Assembly (NCBI GenBank): GCA_039090855.1 | Contig: CM077024.1 | Location: 68,016,594 to 68,080,593 of the forward strand | Source of the DNA: Macrothele yani | Lineage: Eukaryota > Arthropoda > Arachnida > Araneae > Macrothelidae | Reading direction: 5' to 3' | Length of the DNA stretch: 64,000 nucleotides | In this document: positions 21,992 to 34,614 of the stretch, in pieces | How the letters are laid out: each line of letters opens with the position of its first letter | Numbering within the stretch: position 1 is the stretch's first letter | The notes under the pieces: generated by a model | Seen by the model: the letters and a program-made list of their open reading frames with translations, nothing else | Told to the model about the DNA's origin: nothing | The model's database searches: none | Translations under genes and position numbers: made by a program

Positions 21992-23064
21992 TATATCTCG
22001 AAAAGAACATAGGCTTCCCTGCAGCGGAAAGGGATGCAGCGACCCTCCGCTGAAAATAGGAGAGTTACTTTAGTCAGGCCACAAAAATATTTGCTGTAGT
22101 AATCATTCAGGAAATGACAATATAAATTACAAGCAAAGTTAACAATTTAATGTGTGTCGATAGAATTCAAAATATGTGTTGTACCACAATGTACGTGTTT
22201 CAGGGAAAAGAGAAAAATGCAAAAAAAAAAAAAAACATGCATCACACTTTATACACAATGCTTACAATTACTTGTTGATATTTTCATTTAGTGTCATTTA
22301 GGGAGCCCAAATAAGATTTTCACTTTCCATACAAGATGATTGACCTGAAATTTCATGCGCAAGGTTTCTTTTCCTTACCGTAACTGCAGAAAATATTCCA
22401 ATTAAAAGAAAATAAGATAAAGTACAAAAGTGCAAAGGTTATTGACAACTTGTTCCTTTATTCATATTGGATGATTGAAGAGGAACATACACACACACAC
22501 ACACGCATGCACGCACGCACGCACGCACACACATATACATACAAAATACCTTCCTTTTGTATTTTTACGCTTTCATAGTCACTGTTATTGCAAAAAGAAC
22601 CGGACTGCTACGACTTGCCGCTGGCTTTTACCGGTTGGCACAGACTCTCTGCTGTAATGATGCGTCCGTCTACCATCCTAGAGGTATGAGTCACGTGAAC
22701 AAGTACTTTTAGAGGATTCGTTTGCTGCGATTTTGGTCCCGTGAAAAAAAGAAAAGAATCTCGAAATGAAAAGAAACAAAGGTCAGCGTTTCGGTATTCG
22801 ATAACTGTGAGATTCTAAGTGAGATGTCATATGACGTCACTAGGTATCTTCTTCCGTCTGAAAGTTCTTGGAGAGTGAGGGAGCTGATACTGTGAATTTA
22901 GAATGGCACATCATCTTCTATGCGAGAAAAAATAGTAAAGCTACAAGAAAAGTGTGCTTAAGAGAGAAAAACGGCGGAGTTCGTTGTCGTTGCTGTTAGT
23001 CATAACGATGAAATCAGTCGAAACATAACAAAATGAATTTAGTCTACCAGTGGCAGTTAATTCA
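21992..23064. other. Intron with a CA/CACG microsatellite
   Basis: A (CA)n run with interspersed CACG and CATG units lies at about 22487-22533. An A-run is at 22217-22234. No gene recognised. Confidence 0.6.
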
Positions 23065-23290
23065 GTCGTATGTAACTCCGTCTTAGCAGCGGAGTGGTTT
23101 GAAGAACTGGCTTCAGAATATTCTCCTGAGATGTATCTTGGTTCGAGTTCCGGATAGAGTATGAGTGGTGTGTTTGTCTGACTGCGTTGTCTCGGTTTCT
23201 TCCCTTGAACCAGTGGAAGGGTCTTATAGCATTATGAGTTGCTCATGGTGATTGATCGTTAAACACCGAAACAACAGCAACAACAACAAA
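23065..23290 (+). repeat. Diverged SINE, plus orientation
   Basis: A B-box-like GGTTCGAGTTCC at about 23142, a CCAGTGGAAGGG segment and a terminal CAACAGCAACAACAACAAAAAA resemble the SINE family at 20767-20990. The tRNA head is eroded. Confidence 0.6.
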
Positions 23291-23522
23291 AAACCCTTTC
23301 AAATTCCAACGTCAAATCGATTTATGGTGAACATTTTACGAAGTTAATCTGTTACGCTACGATATAGGCCTCATTATGAACTTTCACGAACAATTCCAAT
23401 ATCGAACTTGGATCAGCTTTGTCATGTTCTTGAATTAGTGGCTGTCGTTCTCGGCCTTAGCAAGGTATCTATGGATAGCACGATAAACATTTTTCATAAT
23501 GTTAAATTAAATACGATTAATA

Positions 23523-24540
23523 CGCTGAAGTGCCAGAAGTGATGGGATACGTACCTAGTATTTTGTAGGACCTCCTCTAATCTGGCGAAGTGCAGCAAAT
23601 CGACTTGGTATCGATTCCACAAGTGGCCGGAAGACTCCTTAAGAGATGTTGAGCCAAGCCATCTGAACAGCCGCCCACAGTTCCCTGGTATTTGTAGTTG
23701 CAGGATCTTGGCTGCGAATGGACCTTTCCACCACGTCCCATAAGTGCTCTATTTGGTTCATGTCGGGTGAACGTGGTGGCCACACCATTCGTTGGAACTG
23801 TCCAAAACGCTCCCCGAAACAATTTTGGACAACTTGGGCCCAATGACATGATGCCTTGTCCGTCTGGAAAATCCCAACGTTGTTCGCCCAAGCAGCACAT
23901 CCTTGCAATTTAACGTAGGCCTAACACTGAACCATCGTCTTTTCGGAATAGAAAACGGTGGCTCAGTGTTGGGCACACGTTAAATTTCAAGAATGTGCTA
24001 CTGGGGGGGTGCACGAAGTCCATAAAGGGCTGCAAATGGTCCCCCACCAGAGCAAAAAAGCGATTACCGGTTAACGACGCATTTACGAGAACCAGAAGAC
24101 CCAAACCATGCCTCGTAACGACACCCCTCACATGAATGGAACACCCACCAGCTGGCACAGTGCCTTGTTAACAGATTGAGTCCATGGCCTCATGAGGTCT
24201 GCGCCACACCCGAACCCTACCATCAGCTCGTAACAACTAGCAGCGTGACTCATCGGACCACGCCACATGTTGCCAGTTTTCCAGGGTCCAATTACTGTGC
24301 TCACTAGCCCAGGTGAGTAGCTGTGTCCGAAGTCCTGGTGTTAACAAAGGCACTCTGGTGGGTCTCTTGCTCCATACCCCATGGACGCTCAATTACGCTG
24401 CACGTACCTAATGGATATGTTTCTGGTACATCCTGCATTGAATGTGGATGTTATTTGAGGCATCGTTCTTATGACGTCACGCTAAGCGACGGAGTTGTAC
24501 AATAGGAAGATTACAGCACTACGTTTCTGGCCTTTCAATC
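23523..24540 (-). pseudogene. Degenerate Tc1-like element and transposase
   Basis: The minus strand at 23639-23908 reads GIFQTDKASCH (family FQQDNAPCH, second Asp kept) followed by PPRSPDMNQIEHLWDVVERS with the final acidic position, and AAVQMAWLNIS. The left terminus CTGAAGTGCCAGAAG at about 23526 resembles the inverse of a block near 24510-24530, but the ends are too decayed to call exactly. The rest of the protein to about 24400 is broken by stops. Confidence 0.72.
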
Positions 24541-26289
24541 GTACTTAATGCTTGACGGAAGAAGAGCTTAAATAAAGTCCATATTTTAGTTTTCTGCAAA
24601 TTATTTTATGACATAGCAGTTCTACCGAGATTTAAAAAAAAATAAGAAGAAAACAAAAAGAGAAAATTGCGTCTATTTTACTTTTCTCAGCAATCACGCT
24701 TTCTTGCTATTTCTGTTCTGCACGAGTAAAAACTCTTATACCAAAAAGCTCTGATAATGCAGTTTTAATCAGACGCAGAAAGTTATTGAAATCCTATCTA
24801 TTAGTGCGTTGACGTACTGTTACATTGCAATTTGCATCAGTAGAAGAAAAACCGACGAAAATTAGTAAAACAGCCTTAAAAATTGCGTTCTTAGAATCTG
24901 ATTTTTGTGATCAAATAACATTGCTTTCATCTAAAAAAATATGAATTTGAAGAGGCAACTGTTCTAAAAGTAAAAAATGAATTTACTGTGTTTGAAAAAG
25001 TATTTCACAAAAAAGGAAAATTATAATAATGCTGTACCAGGTTAATGTTGCAGTACACACAAAATAAATAAAACAAATTGAGGGAGGCCAACTATTGTAT
25101 ATTCCAAATTATTACTGAGAACGTTTTTGGAAAAGAAAGTCACAAAAAAAAATAATAATAATGCTACTACGGTCTATTTTATGTGTGGTTTTAACAAATT
25201 AGGCACCTCCATCCCTTACTTTCCCAGTTTTCTATTTTGAAATTGAAGCAATTAGGAATTAGAAGTAATCTTTTCTAACTATTTATCTGCATAATGTTGC
25301 AGGGATTACAGAAATAAATAAAAAAGTTCTGAATCTGCCAACTGGACTAAATTAATACTGAGAATATATAACTCTCAGCACAATGCATGCACAGAAATAA
25401 ATAAATGAAAAATAAACTTATTGATTTCGCCACCCATGGTATGAACATGAGTTAGATCATACATGCTTGATAATTTCTTCAGACACATGAAATGAAGATT
25501 GAAATATATTTAATTTGGGTTTAAGGTAGTTTGACTGGGGCTAGAATTCAGTTCCCCAGTAGTGATGATTATCAAATGCCTTCTCCAAAATTTAGAGATA
25601 TTCTCATTGTTAGCGTGTCACACAGGAAGACCAGATTCACAAACTATATAGCTGCTGCAAACATAACACATTTTCTTTTCCCTGACTTGTTATTTAAGCA
25701 GTCATTTTTCAACTTTTGAGTTGTTACTTAAAAATATATTTAAAAATACAGAAGCGCACTTAAGACCCAGTTCAAATTTAATTTGATTAAATTTTGAACA
25801 TTTTCCGTTTACCACATTCAACTATTCAACCTTCTTTGCCGCTAATTTTTTAACGTAAATTTTACATTTTGTACACGGAGTAACTGCTCACAATCTTCAG
25901 TCAAAAAAAATTTAAATTATTTGAACCAAATGAATTATTTCCCAATGTCTTCATAGGGGTAGATAAGTTGGAGGGCATATAGGTGGAATAACGCTGCACA
26001 TAATAACATGTTGTTATTATTGAGACTCAAAAGCCAAAGCATATCTTTCTTGCAGATCTTGTTGTTATTTAAATAAATGTTGATACTTAGATCCTCATTA
26101 ATTATAAAACTACAGCGGATGGTTAAAGGCAATGAATTTGACTAAAGTTCGTAATACGTTAAGTAAGACTGGTCAACAAACACATTCTAATCTACTTTTG
26201 TTACATCGTTATTTGTCAGTACTCCGTGAAATGATGAAATTAAATCACTGCTTAAAAAATGAGTTATTTTATCATATTTTCTATTAAAA
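24541..26289. other. AT-rich intron, no element identified
   Basis: About 1.7 kb of AT-rich sequence with several A-runs and no gene, splice structure or repeat end that I can support. Confidence 0.5.
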
Positions 26290-26651
26290 AAATCTGCTGT
26301 CTTGGATCTCTTCGTGACACAGCCGTATTGTATTGTTAGTAAGATAGGCGGGCAAATTTGGGAACACAGATGGTACTGCAACAGGGACAAGTTTATATCT
26401 GTCACTAGGAATTTTCAAGATAGATCCCCATCAGGTTTTGTAATAAAATCTTCTTTTATTATGTCTTCGTCCCTGAAATACTTAACGCATACTACGGACC
26501 TCGTATTTGGTGTCCAGGTTTTTCTGCATATTCCCTTAATACACGCCAAATGACCTGCGATGTCACTTGGAATTTTGCAAACTTTTATGTTTTCTGCAGC
26601 TACTGAAGAATAGTTTGACTTACAGCCAAGAACGCAACACGTAGATGGCAT
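26290..26651 (-). pseudogene. THAP-domain gene fragment, frameshifted
   Basis: The minus strand from 26651 starts MPSTCCVLGCKSNYSS, the N-terminal Cys pair of a THAP zinc-binding DNA-binding domain, followed by KTWTPNTRSVVCVKYF. THAP domains use a C2CH ligand set with the final C..H in the position of CVKYF; here His is replaced by Tyr. At about 26418 the frame breaks in a GGGG run; the neighbouring frame continues ILKIPSDRYKLV and VPSVFPNLPAYL, the usual region just after the domain. No later exons or transposase domain follow. It may be the start of a THAP-type (P-element-like) transposase or a retrocopy of a THAP gene. The start at 26651 is chosen over 26669 because MPS..C begins the domain. 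Confidence 0.85.
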
Positions 26652-26884
26652 TTTGTAATTTTTTTCCAAAGTCAGACAGGCGAAACTGCAATTTGAGCTT
26701 TGTGATAAAACATTTATTAAAAGACGCTGTTACGCATATAAAGTACCACATAAACCTTTAGAAACAACAATTTGTTTAATAATGGGAGAACACACTGCAC
26801 TAACACAAGGTCTAAGAACACACATCCTTGCTACAAGGTCTTCTATCCCTAATAAGAAGACCACGCGCGGACAACACGAGCTCA

Positions 26885-27110
26885 AAGTTTGAATAAAATT
26901 TTTCAGTCGGATATTTAGAAGCAAATATGTGGAATAAAATGTATTTTGAATTGGATATCATTTGCGTTTACACCGTCTGGCAGCGAAGTTTTGCATCGGA
27001 AAAGGATCATCATTTTCATATGTCAAGCTTTCCAATGGAAGAAGAATTTCTTAATAGGACCAATAGTTGCTGAGATATAGTGTCCATAGACTGACAGGCT
27101 GACAAACCGG
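26885..27110 (-). repeat. Terminal fragment of the complex tandem-repeat element
   Basis: Matches 10845-11075 of the left complex-repeat copy: TTTTTCAGTCGGATATTTAG, GCAAATATGTGGAATAAAA, a CGTCTGGCAGCG block, GGATCATCAT, then a degenerate GACTGACAGGCTGACAAACC run. It contains one monomer and the terminal unit only. It lies 234 bp above the THAP start. Confidence 0.8.
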
Positions 27111-27289
27111 TATGAACAATGCAAGTCACATCAGCGTGAAAAATAACAAACTCTGGAATTTTAAACAAAGCGTAGTCTTGTTTCAATAAGTTGTTATGGC
27201 ATATTTCAACTCTACTGAATATGCATCCTTCTTTGGGGGGAGGGGGTCCTTATTTTCCGAAATTTTCTACTTTACATAGCTTCGAATCT

Positions 27290-27490
27290 TTTTTTCTTTT
27301 TCCATGGGGGTTTAACGACCACCGTAAGCAATTAAGTGGGCTAAATAGGTAGTAGTAGCGCGTCCCTAATTTGAGGCCACTAGCTCCAGAGAAGGTAGAG
27401 GGCCAGTGCCGTAAAAAATACATCATCCGGGATTCGGGTCTGGACCCATCTCGGGCGAATGATTTGAACAGTCGGTCGTAGGGAAGGCGA
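27290..27490 (-). repeat. Degenerate tRNA-derived SINE
   Basis: Plus-strand blocks GGTTTAACGACCACCGTAAG, GTCCCTAATTTGAGGCCACT and CCGGGATTCGG follow the order of 21656-21876. The tRNA head (27440-27490) is poorly conserved. Confidence 0.75.
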
Positions 27491-27551
27491 ATCTTTTTCT
27501 TCATGCCTCTTTTTAAATAAGCAAATAATAATCAACAATAGGACTCATATA

Positions 27552-28975
27552 CACTGACGGAAAAAAAATCCCAACACCACGAAAAAATAGTTGTAGAGGA
27601 ATGAAATGGCGGCAATACATTTGTATAGGTAACATATTTAATCGATTAAGGTTTCAAGATCACAGCTTAATGTAAGCGCGAGAAGAGCCATTTTAAATGT
27701 GAAATGCTGGTACATTAATAACCGGTGTAACCGCCAGAATGTTGAATGCAAGCACGCAAACGTTCATGCATTGTGTCGTACAGGTACTGGATGTCAGTTT
27801 GTGGGATGGAGTTCCATGCCTGTTGCACTTGGTCGGTCAATACAGGGACGGTTAATGCTGGTTGAGGGTGAAGCTGGAGTTGTCGTCCAATGATGTCCCA
27901 TACGTGCTCGATTGGTGAAAGATCTGGTGATCTAGCAGGCCACGGCAACATGTCGACACTCTGTAGAGCATATTGGGTTACAACAGCGGTATGCGGGCGA
28001 GCTTATCCTGTTGGAAAACACCCCTGGAATGCTGTTCATGAATGGCAGCAAAACAGGTTGCATCACCAGACCGACGTACAACTGTGCCGTCAGGGCGCGT
28101 GGGATAACCACGAGAGTGCTTCTGCTGTCATAGGAAATTGCTCCCCAGACCATGACTCCAGGTGTAGGTCCAGTGTGCCTCGGCCGCAGACAGGTTGGTT
28201 GCAGGCGCTCACCTGGCCTCCTTCTAACCAACACACGGCCATCACTGGCACCCAGGCAGAACCGGCATTCATCAGAAAACACAACAGATCTCCACTCCGT
28301 CCTCCAATGAGCTCTAGCTTGACACCACTGACGTCGCAAACGGCAGTGGCTTGGTGTAAGTGGAATGCACGCTACAGGGCGTCTGGGTCGGAGCTGTCCT
28401 TCAAGTAACCGATTTGTAACAGTTCGTTGTGTCACTGTGGCGGCAACTGCAGCTCGAATTGCTGCCGCAGACGCGGTACAATGCGACACGGCCATACGCC
28501 GTACACGGCGGTCTTCACTCTCAGTAGTGCCACGTGGCCTGCCGGAACCCGGTCTTCTTGAGGCAGTACCTTCCCGTTACCACCGCTGCCAACAGTCATG
28601 CACAGTGGCTACATTCCTGCCAAATCGTTCTGCAATATTGCGGAACGAAAATCCACTTTCTCGTAGCCCTATTACACGACCTCGTTCAAACTCCGTGAGC
28701 TGTTGATAATGGCTTCTTCGTCTTCTTCACGGCATTCCTGACTAACATCAACACACTACGTCGAATCTCAACGATAACTAACGCTCACGAACGTTACAGC
28801 GCGTATTTACAGCAAACCTGCTTTGCATGTTCCGAGGGGCGCTACTAACGCCAAACGTATGCGCCGAACGCGAAATTTACATAGACGTCATCTTACAGAT
28901 GTACTATCACCGCCTACCAACTGTCGTTTATCTAACACAACCCCTTCTTGGTGTTGGGATTTTTTTCCCTCAGTG
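27552..28975 (-). mobile_element. Tc1-like transposon, nearly complete
   Basis: Ends CACTGACGGAAAAAAAATCC (27552) and GGGATTTTTTTCCCTCAGTG (to 28975), with TA on both sides (27550-27551, 28976-28977). Length 1424 bp. It encodes a frameshifted transposase on the minus strand. Confidence 0.93.
27715..28495 (-). pseudogene. Tc1-like transposase with a frame break at the second Asp
   Basis: The frame 27932-28495 has the end of the DNA-binding region and the first half of the catalytic core: VVFSDECRFCLGASDG (first Asp) and PTPGVMVWGAISYDSRS. The frame breaks near 28010-28025, exactly at the FQQDNARPH motif, which can be read only by changing frame. The frame 27715-27951 supplies PWPARSPDLSPIEHVWD (final Glu) and the C-terminal tail ACIQHSGGYTGY. 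The helix-turn-helix upstream of 28495 to about 28740 is in broken frames. The small amount of damage indicates a fairly young copy. Confidence 0.87.
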
Positions 28976-29659
28976 TATGTCGAAATTTTATGGTGTTACG
29001 ACGATAAAGGTTATTTTTAATCTATAAATAGATTAAAAATGCTTGATTCTTATGTTTCTCAACATTTCTTACTTTCAACAAATATATCTGAGATGTAGTT
29101 ATTGGTAAACGTAACGACTTTGTGACTTTCTTTACCAGAAACCGTGTTTTGTCGATCTTCTTAAGAAAGATAACCTATTTGGGGTATTTATATATAGCGT
29201 TCACAACATGTTTCAATTGTCTCGGCCTTTCGAGGTGTCGAGGCAATATTTAGAATGCCGTTTCTAGTGAAGAATTCAAGTGCGCTTTTTTAAAATACCT
29301 GCATGATAGCACTTTCATGCAATATTACTGCATAATATGTTGCTGATGTTTTTCATGTATTATGGCTATAGTTTTATGTTAAAAATATGCAATTTTCAGA
29401 ACGAAATGACTAGACAGAAAGCGTAGTTTCCATATTCAAAGATTGCATTTTGTAATCTTTTTATTGTCAGATACAAGTTATCTAGTGTAACTGTAATCGC
29501 AAAATGATGAAATTGTTACGCCACGTAGATGAAGAGATCACTTCTTCTTCTTGGTATAAAAAATGGTGGTTAACGTCTGTTGGACTGAGGTATTACTTCT
29601 TTTGCATATTTTAGTTATATTAATAAATAGCGTTGTCAAGGTAATCTATGTGGATTATT
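28976..29659. other. AT-rich intron
   Basis: No gene or repeat end recognised in about 0.7 kb. Confidence 0.5.
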
Positions 29660-30539
29660 CACTGAGTGGCCACTTTATTATGACCTCCTGACAGTTATAA
29701 GCAAATGAGCTATGGCTGCACGCTGTTGCCATCAGAGGGCGAGGCTCGTATAAAAGGGAAAGCTTAGTGCTTGCGACAGTAGTAGAAGTGATTCTTGGGT
29801 GACGAGATGGGTTAAAATGCGATTTGACGGACTATCAACGTGGGATGATTGTAGGAGCTCCGAGCCATGGAGCGAGTGTCACCGAAACCGCCGCATTCGT
29901 GAAATGTTCCAGAGCAGCTGTTGTTAAAGTATTTAAAGACTGGATGTTTTCAGTTGCACCATACCGAGTGAGAGTTTGGCGGAAACAGCACGAAAGCATG
30001 GACCCCAAATGCATTGCTACAACCCTTCAAGCTGGTGGAGGCATCGTTATGATTTGGGGAATGTTTCCCTGGCATGCTTTGGGCCCTTTAATTCGTGTTT
30101 ATCAACGTCTGAGTGGTACATCATATCTAAACATCGTTGCTGACCAAGTGTATCCTGTCATGTGGATGGTTTATTCCAATGGCGATGGCTACTTTCAACA
30201 AAATAATGCGTCCTGCCACAGTGCTCGTATTGTATAGGATTGGTTTCAGGAACATGCCGGGGAGTTTACTTTGCTTAGGTGGCTTCCACAATCTCCAGAT
30301 CTCAACCCCATTGTGAATTTGTGGGATGAAGTTGAACGAGCCATCAGACAGCTGGATCCACAACCCTGCAATCTCACACTCCTGGAAAGTGCTATTCATC
30401 AAGCATGGTCTCATATTCCACAAACCACCTATCAACATCTCGTGGAGTCCATGCCACGAAGAATCGACGCAGTATTAAAGGCAAAAGGTGGCCCAACGAA
30501 GTACTGAGGGGATGATCATAATAAAGTGGCCACTCAGTG
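29660..30539 (+). mobile_element. Short Tc1-like element with an internal deletion
   Basis: Inverted ends CACTGAGTGGCCACTTTATT at 29660 and AATAAAGTGGCCACTCAGTG to 30539; TA follows on the right, TT precedes on the left where TA is expected. At 880 bp it is well below the usual 1.2-1.6 kb because part of the transposase is deleted. Confidence 0.9.
29824..30507 (+). pseudogene. Tc1-like transposase with in-frame internal deletion
   Basis: The frame 29824-30237 starts with a helix-turn-helix (DYQRGMIVGAPSHGASVTET, CSRAAVVKVFKDW) and jumps at about 29945 straight to the middle of the catalytic domain (VRVWRKQHESMDPKC, GGGIVMIWGMF). The region between, including the first catalytic Asp, is missing although the frame is preserved. 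FQQNNASCHSARIV shows the second Asp changed to Asn. A TAG at 30235-30237 stops it; after it 30271-30507 continues with LPQSPDLNPIVNLWDEVERA, where the final Glu position is Val. Three independent catalytic losses make it inert. Confidence 0.88.
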
Positions 30540-33040
30540 TATAAACCGTCTACAAGTATAAAAATATGACGTTTATTTTTATTTCGAGCAACTCAGCTAG
30601 CAACGTCAGACTCTGGTCCCGTACAGTGTTTAACACATGCGCACATCATGTTTACAAACGTACGCCGGAATAACTCTTTGAAACCGTCAGAGAATAATGC
30701 ACCATAAAAAACAAAATGCCTAAAATAGTCGAAAAAACACTTTGGAAATGAAATACTGAACATAGTACTTTGCCCAAATAAAATTAATTTTCGCTACTGG
30801 AAGGAACGTAAGTTGTTAATTCATGTCAGAACCGTAACATAGATGTACTTACCTCAAAATTTGTTTCGATTGTGTCTTAACAGTGACAAACAGTATTTGA
30901 ATCCGAATTTATTTAAAGAGCCATCTCTATTCTACATTTAACGAAGTATCAGTTGCTTGCATGGCAGCCTTAAATTATTTCGATGACATAATATGACATC
31001 CAAAGTAGCGTGTCACCTGAAGCAAATGTACGAGCTGCACGTGCCCGGATGCTTCTGACAATGAAACAACTCTTAGTAGTTACATGCTCTTAGTTCTTAT
31101 AGAAGTAGATTTATTAATAATTTCTCATGTAGACTGTGATGCTCACGGAAAAGAACCTAACTAATCCTATATTACTTTAAGAAATCCGTTTTATGAATAT
31201 TTGTTACATATAGGAAACCCAAAATATGGTTTTAATAAGCCTTAGAATTGTTGTTTACATAATTCTTTCACCTATATAATCCCCCGACATTTTCCATTTC
31301 CTAAACTAAAACAGTGATTACTCAAAAACTATCCTTTGCTTACCATATGAGACGCTAAGAGCTCATTCTAATTTCAACGCAACGTGCATTCCGTCTTTTT
31401 TTGAAATATCTCAGAAGATATTTTTTTTGTATTAGGTCCTTAAGAACCATGTTTTACTTCTGAACACGTTATCGAAGAATACAGCAAAAAGACGTGTTTG
31501 TTACTATACTACTTACAAGATGGCAGCACAAGACAGGAATGAGGTTCTTGTTACGATTTGTACAACTTAGAATTCGTGTGTATCGATAAAGACTGAGGTA
31601 AACTTTTAGTTCCTTTTTTTGTTATATTCTTTTCTTTCTTTCTCCTAATTTTAAGTTAATAATAGTAATCAGTTTTTTATTTATCTGGGATTTCCATAAT
31701 TTGATTTTCCTATCCGTCATCATTCACAGTTTCCTGGAAAAAAGTAGTCTGAGTGGAAGTACGAAAAATCTTTGAAAGAGGAAAAAATATCAACCTCTGT
31801 AGGGGTGAGGATGGGGACTTATTCATATTAAATGAAGATAAAAACATTTCCTGAGAAAATGCTATATATTTATACGTATTCTAATTCTTTGAAACCTAGA
31901 AGTTGTTTCGTGAAACAAAGATTCTTGCACTTTATTGCGTGCAACACGTGCACGTTGTAATTAAAATGATTGTCCTAGTTTATACCAATAGAAAGTACTG
32001 CGCAACTCTTATATCAAAGTTAATCATATCATGCAAATTTTATTCTCTCAGAGAATTAAAGCCACTCTGTGAAATGTCTCATGAATGATCACACATTTAT
32101 AACTAGAACATTGTTAGTAAGTAAGTAAGAATTAAGAAGTGTGGCACAAAAAAAAAGTTAACTATTTAGATCATTTAATAAACCACATTTGACATAATGC
32201 CACAACGTTTTGCATTTAGTAAAACTTTCTCTATTGATTTTGTTACAAATTAATGATACAGGTCTCTGTTTCTTCGTTCCCGCGAAGAACACCATTTAGT
32301 TCGTTACATTCAGAAGGCTGCGTAGTTAAGTGCAGACAACTGTAATACATTACAACTTATTTCATTAATATGAAAATTTCATTCGCTGAACTGATATTTC
32401 TTTCACGTTCTCCTTTTAATATACATGTATATGGCTGTGAAAAGGTCCACTGGAATAGCTGTTTTCCCGTCATCCAGTCTTTAATAAACTAAAACCGAGA
32501 AAATGATTTCTAAATATTTTACTTATTCAATGAAAAAACCCTCCAAAAATTGCTTTACTTGTTAATACTACATTCAAAGCTGCCATCAAAAATTCCTGGC
32601 TATTTCTTTAACCAACTTATATGAAGCTTCCGCAAATATAATTGTGAAATCCTTTTGCTAATGCTAGAAGCGTTTTAGCCGTGACGCCCCCCTCCCGTAA
32701 TACAGGGACTATCAGTAAACTCCTGTGTGTGTGTCTCTCTGTATATATACTGTATGTACTGGAAATGGGAATTATTCTCTGCCGAAACCCGAAGTACAAA
32801 TGAATGCCATAAAAATTTAATGCGCACAAGTGCACAAACCCATTCGCAGTAGAAATAAAACCATACGAGGAAATCTCGTTGTTAAATTTTAAAATGAAAT
32901 ACTCACATTTAGTTGAAGTCAGAGCTGTTTTCTTGATTCAGAACCGAACAATTCTTACAAGATGACGTTATTAAATGAAATGTATAATGCATTGCGAAAT
33001 TTTTTATTATTATAAATATATATATATATATATATATGGG
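30540..33040. other. AT-rich intron, no element identified
   Basis: 2.5 kb with no gene, RNA or repeat I can support. A (TA)n run lies at 33015-33038, immediately before the LINE. Confidence 0.5.
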
Positions 33041-33438
33041 ATACAAGGTCAGGTGATACGCAACATATCGCCTCTCCTTCACAAATGTCAATCCCGCCTT
33101 CTCGTGGTACATCCTGTTCCCACTGAAGGGGCTCTGACGACTGCCAGTAGCGGTATAACTAATCCATCGGGATTAGAGGACATGCTATCCCACACTCACC
33201 AACCCGCTTGGCCAGCGTGGTGAGTTATGGCCAAAACCCCTCAAAGATGCTTACACAATTTCAATCTTGGCCCTCAGTCTCCGGCAGCTGGAATGTACCT
33301 GGCCAAGGAAGCTGCCTGTGTGACATGAAGGCAGAGGGTTCTAAGAATCACCAGAGAACCGGACTAGGCTGCCATTTGATGCTGACCTTGGGTACTTAAA
33401 ACGGACGCTCCCTATCTTCTGATTCAAGGCTTCTTGAA

Positions 33439-34338
33439 TTGGAAGAGGAACTACAAAGGATCAAGTGGTACATCGTCGGGCTAAGTGAGGTAAGGAGAAA
33501 AGGAGTAGATCTCATTGAATTGAAAAGTGGACATTCCTTCTACTATCGTGGGACAGATACTGGCAGAACTAGTGGTGTTGGATTTATAATAAACAAGAAA
33601 CTGAAGGATAAAGTTGTAGAAGTTGAAAGTTCCTCTGACAGAGCTGCACGACTTGTTATCCAGCTCTCGAGAAGATACCAGGCCCAGATTATTCAAGCTT
33701 ATGCACCAACCACAAGTCACCCTGAAGAAGAAATTGAAGAATTTTACGATGAAATTCGGAATCTAAATAAGAAAGGCAAACAGCACTTGAAAATCATTAT
33801 GGGTGATTTCAAAGGAAAAATAGGGCAACACCAACAGAACGAAACGCCGGTTGGTAAATTCGGTTACGGGAACAGAAATCAACGTGAAAATACTCTCGTA
33901 GAATTTGCAGAAGCAGAAAGGTTTTTTATCATGAATTCCGTTTTCAAGAAAAATCTACATAGGAAATGGATATGGAGACATCTGATTGGGAGGACAAGTG
34001 AAATTGATTTTATTATGTGTAACAAAAAAATCGTCATCGAAGACTGCAGTGTGCTAAACAAGTTCAACACAGGTAGTGACCATAGATTGGTGAGATGTAA
34101 GCTGCATCTCAACACTAAACTCGAACGTGGCAAGCTCATAAGACAAACAAAATGTATTGACATAACCAACCTTAAAAAACACCATAATACCTTCAAGTTG
34201 GAACTGAGGAACAGATTCTCTGCTTTAGAAGGCCTAACATCGGAAGAAGTGGATATTTCTGAAGTTAACAGAGAACTCACCAAGGCTCTTATGGATATAG
34301 CAGCAAAAATAGGTGGTACTAAGAACAAGTTACAATGA
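33439..34338 (+). pseudogene. LINE apurinic-type endonuclease domain
   Basis: A 299-codon open frame similar to the endonuclease part of RTE retrotransposons, often annotated in arthropods as craniofacial development protein 2-like. Visible motifs: YIVGLSEVRRKGVDL (catalytic Glu), LVIQLSRRYQAQIIQAYAPT, GDFKGKIGQHQQN where the family has GDFNAKIG so the catalytic Asn is Lys, SEIDFIM and TGSDHRLVRCKL (catalytic His). The N-terminal TWNVR motif is destroyed by a TAA at 33397-33399, so the start at 33439 is an artefact and the true start lies upstream. The domain is inactive. Confidence 0.88.
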
Positions 34339-34614
34339 AGAAAATTTCAGGAAAAACAAAAATGTTGATGCAAAAGAGAAGGTAGATCGAGACAAATAAA
34401 GACGTAACTTCCAACGTGGAATATATAGAGCTATGCAAGACAGTGTGAAAAAGTATCACTGAAGACATAAGGAAATTCAATTGTGAACTAGTGAGGAAAG
34501 CAATTGAAAACAACCAGAGCCTGAAGAGAGCAAAAGGACATTTCATTAAGGGAAAAACAGATTATAGCTCTGAGAAAAGAAGATGGTACTGTAACAAGAA
34601 ACAGAAGTGAAATT

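Noticed and set aside
22481..22657. 60-codon frame rich in HTHTH
   Set aside because: Translation of the CA/CACG microsatellite.
33439..34338. Host gene craniofacial development protein 2-like
   Set aside because: The sequence is the endonuclease of an RTE retrotransposon; such names in arthropod annotations usually come from these elements.
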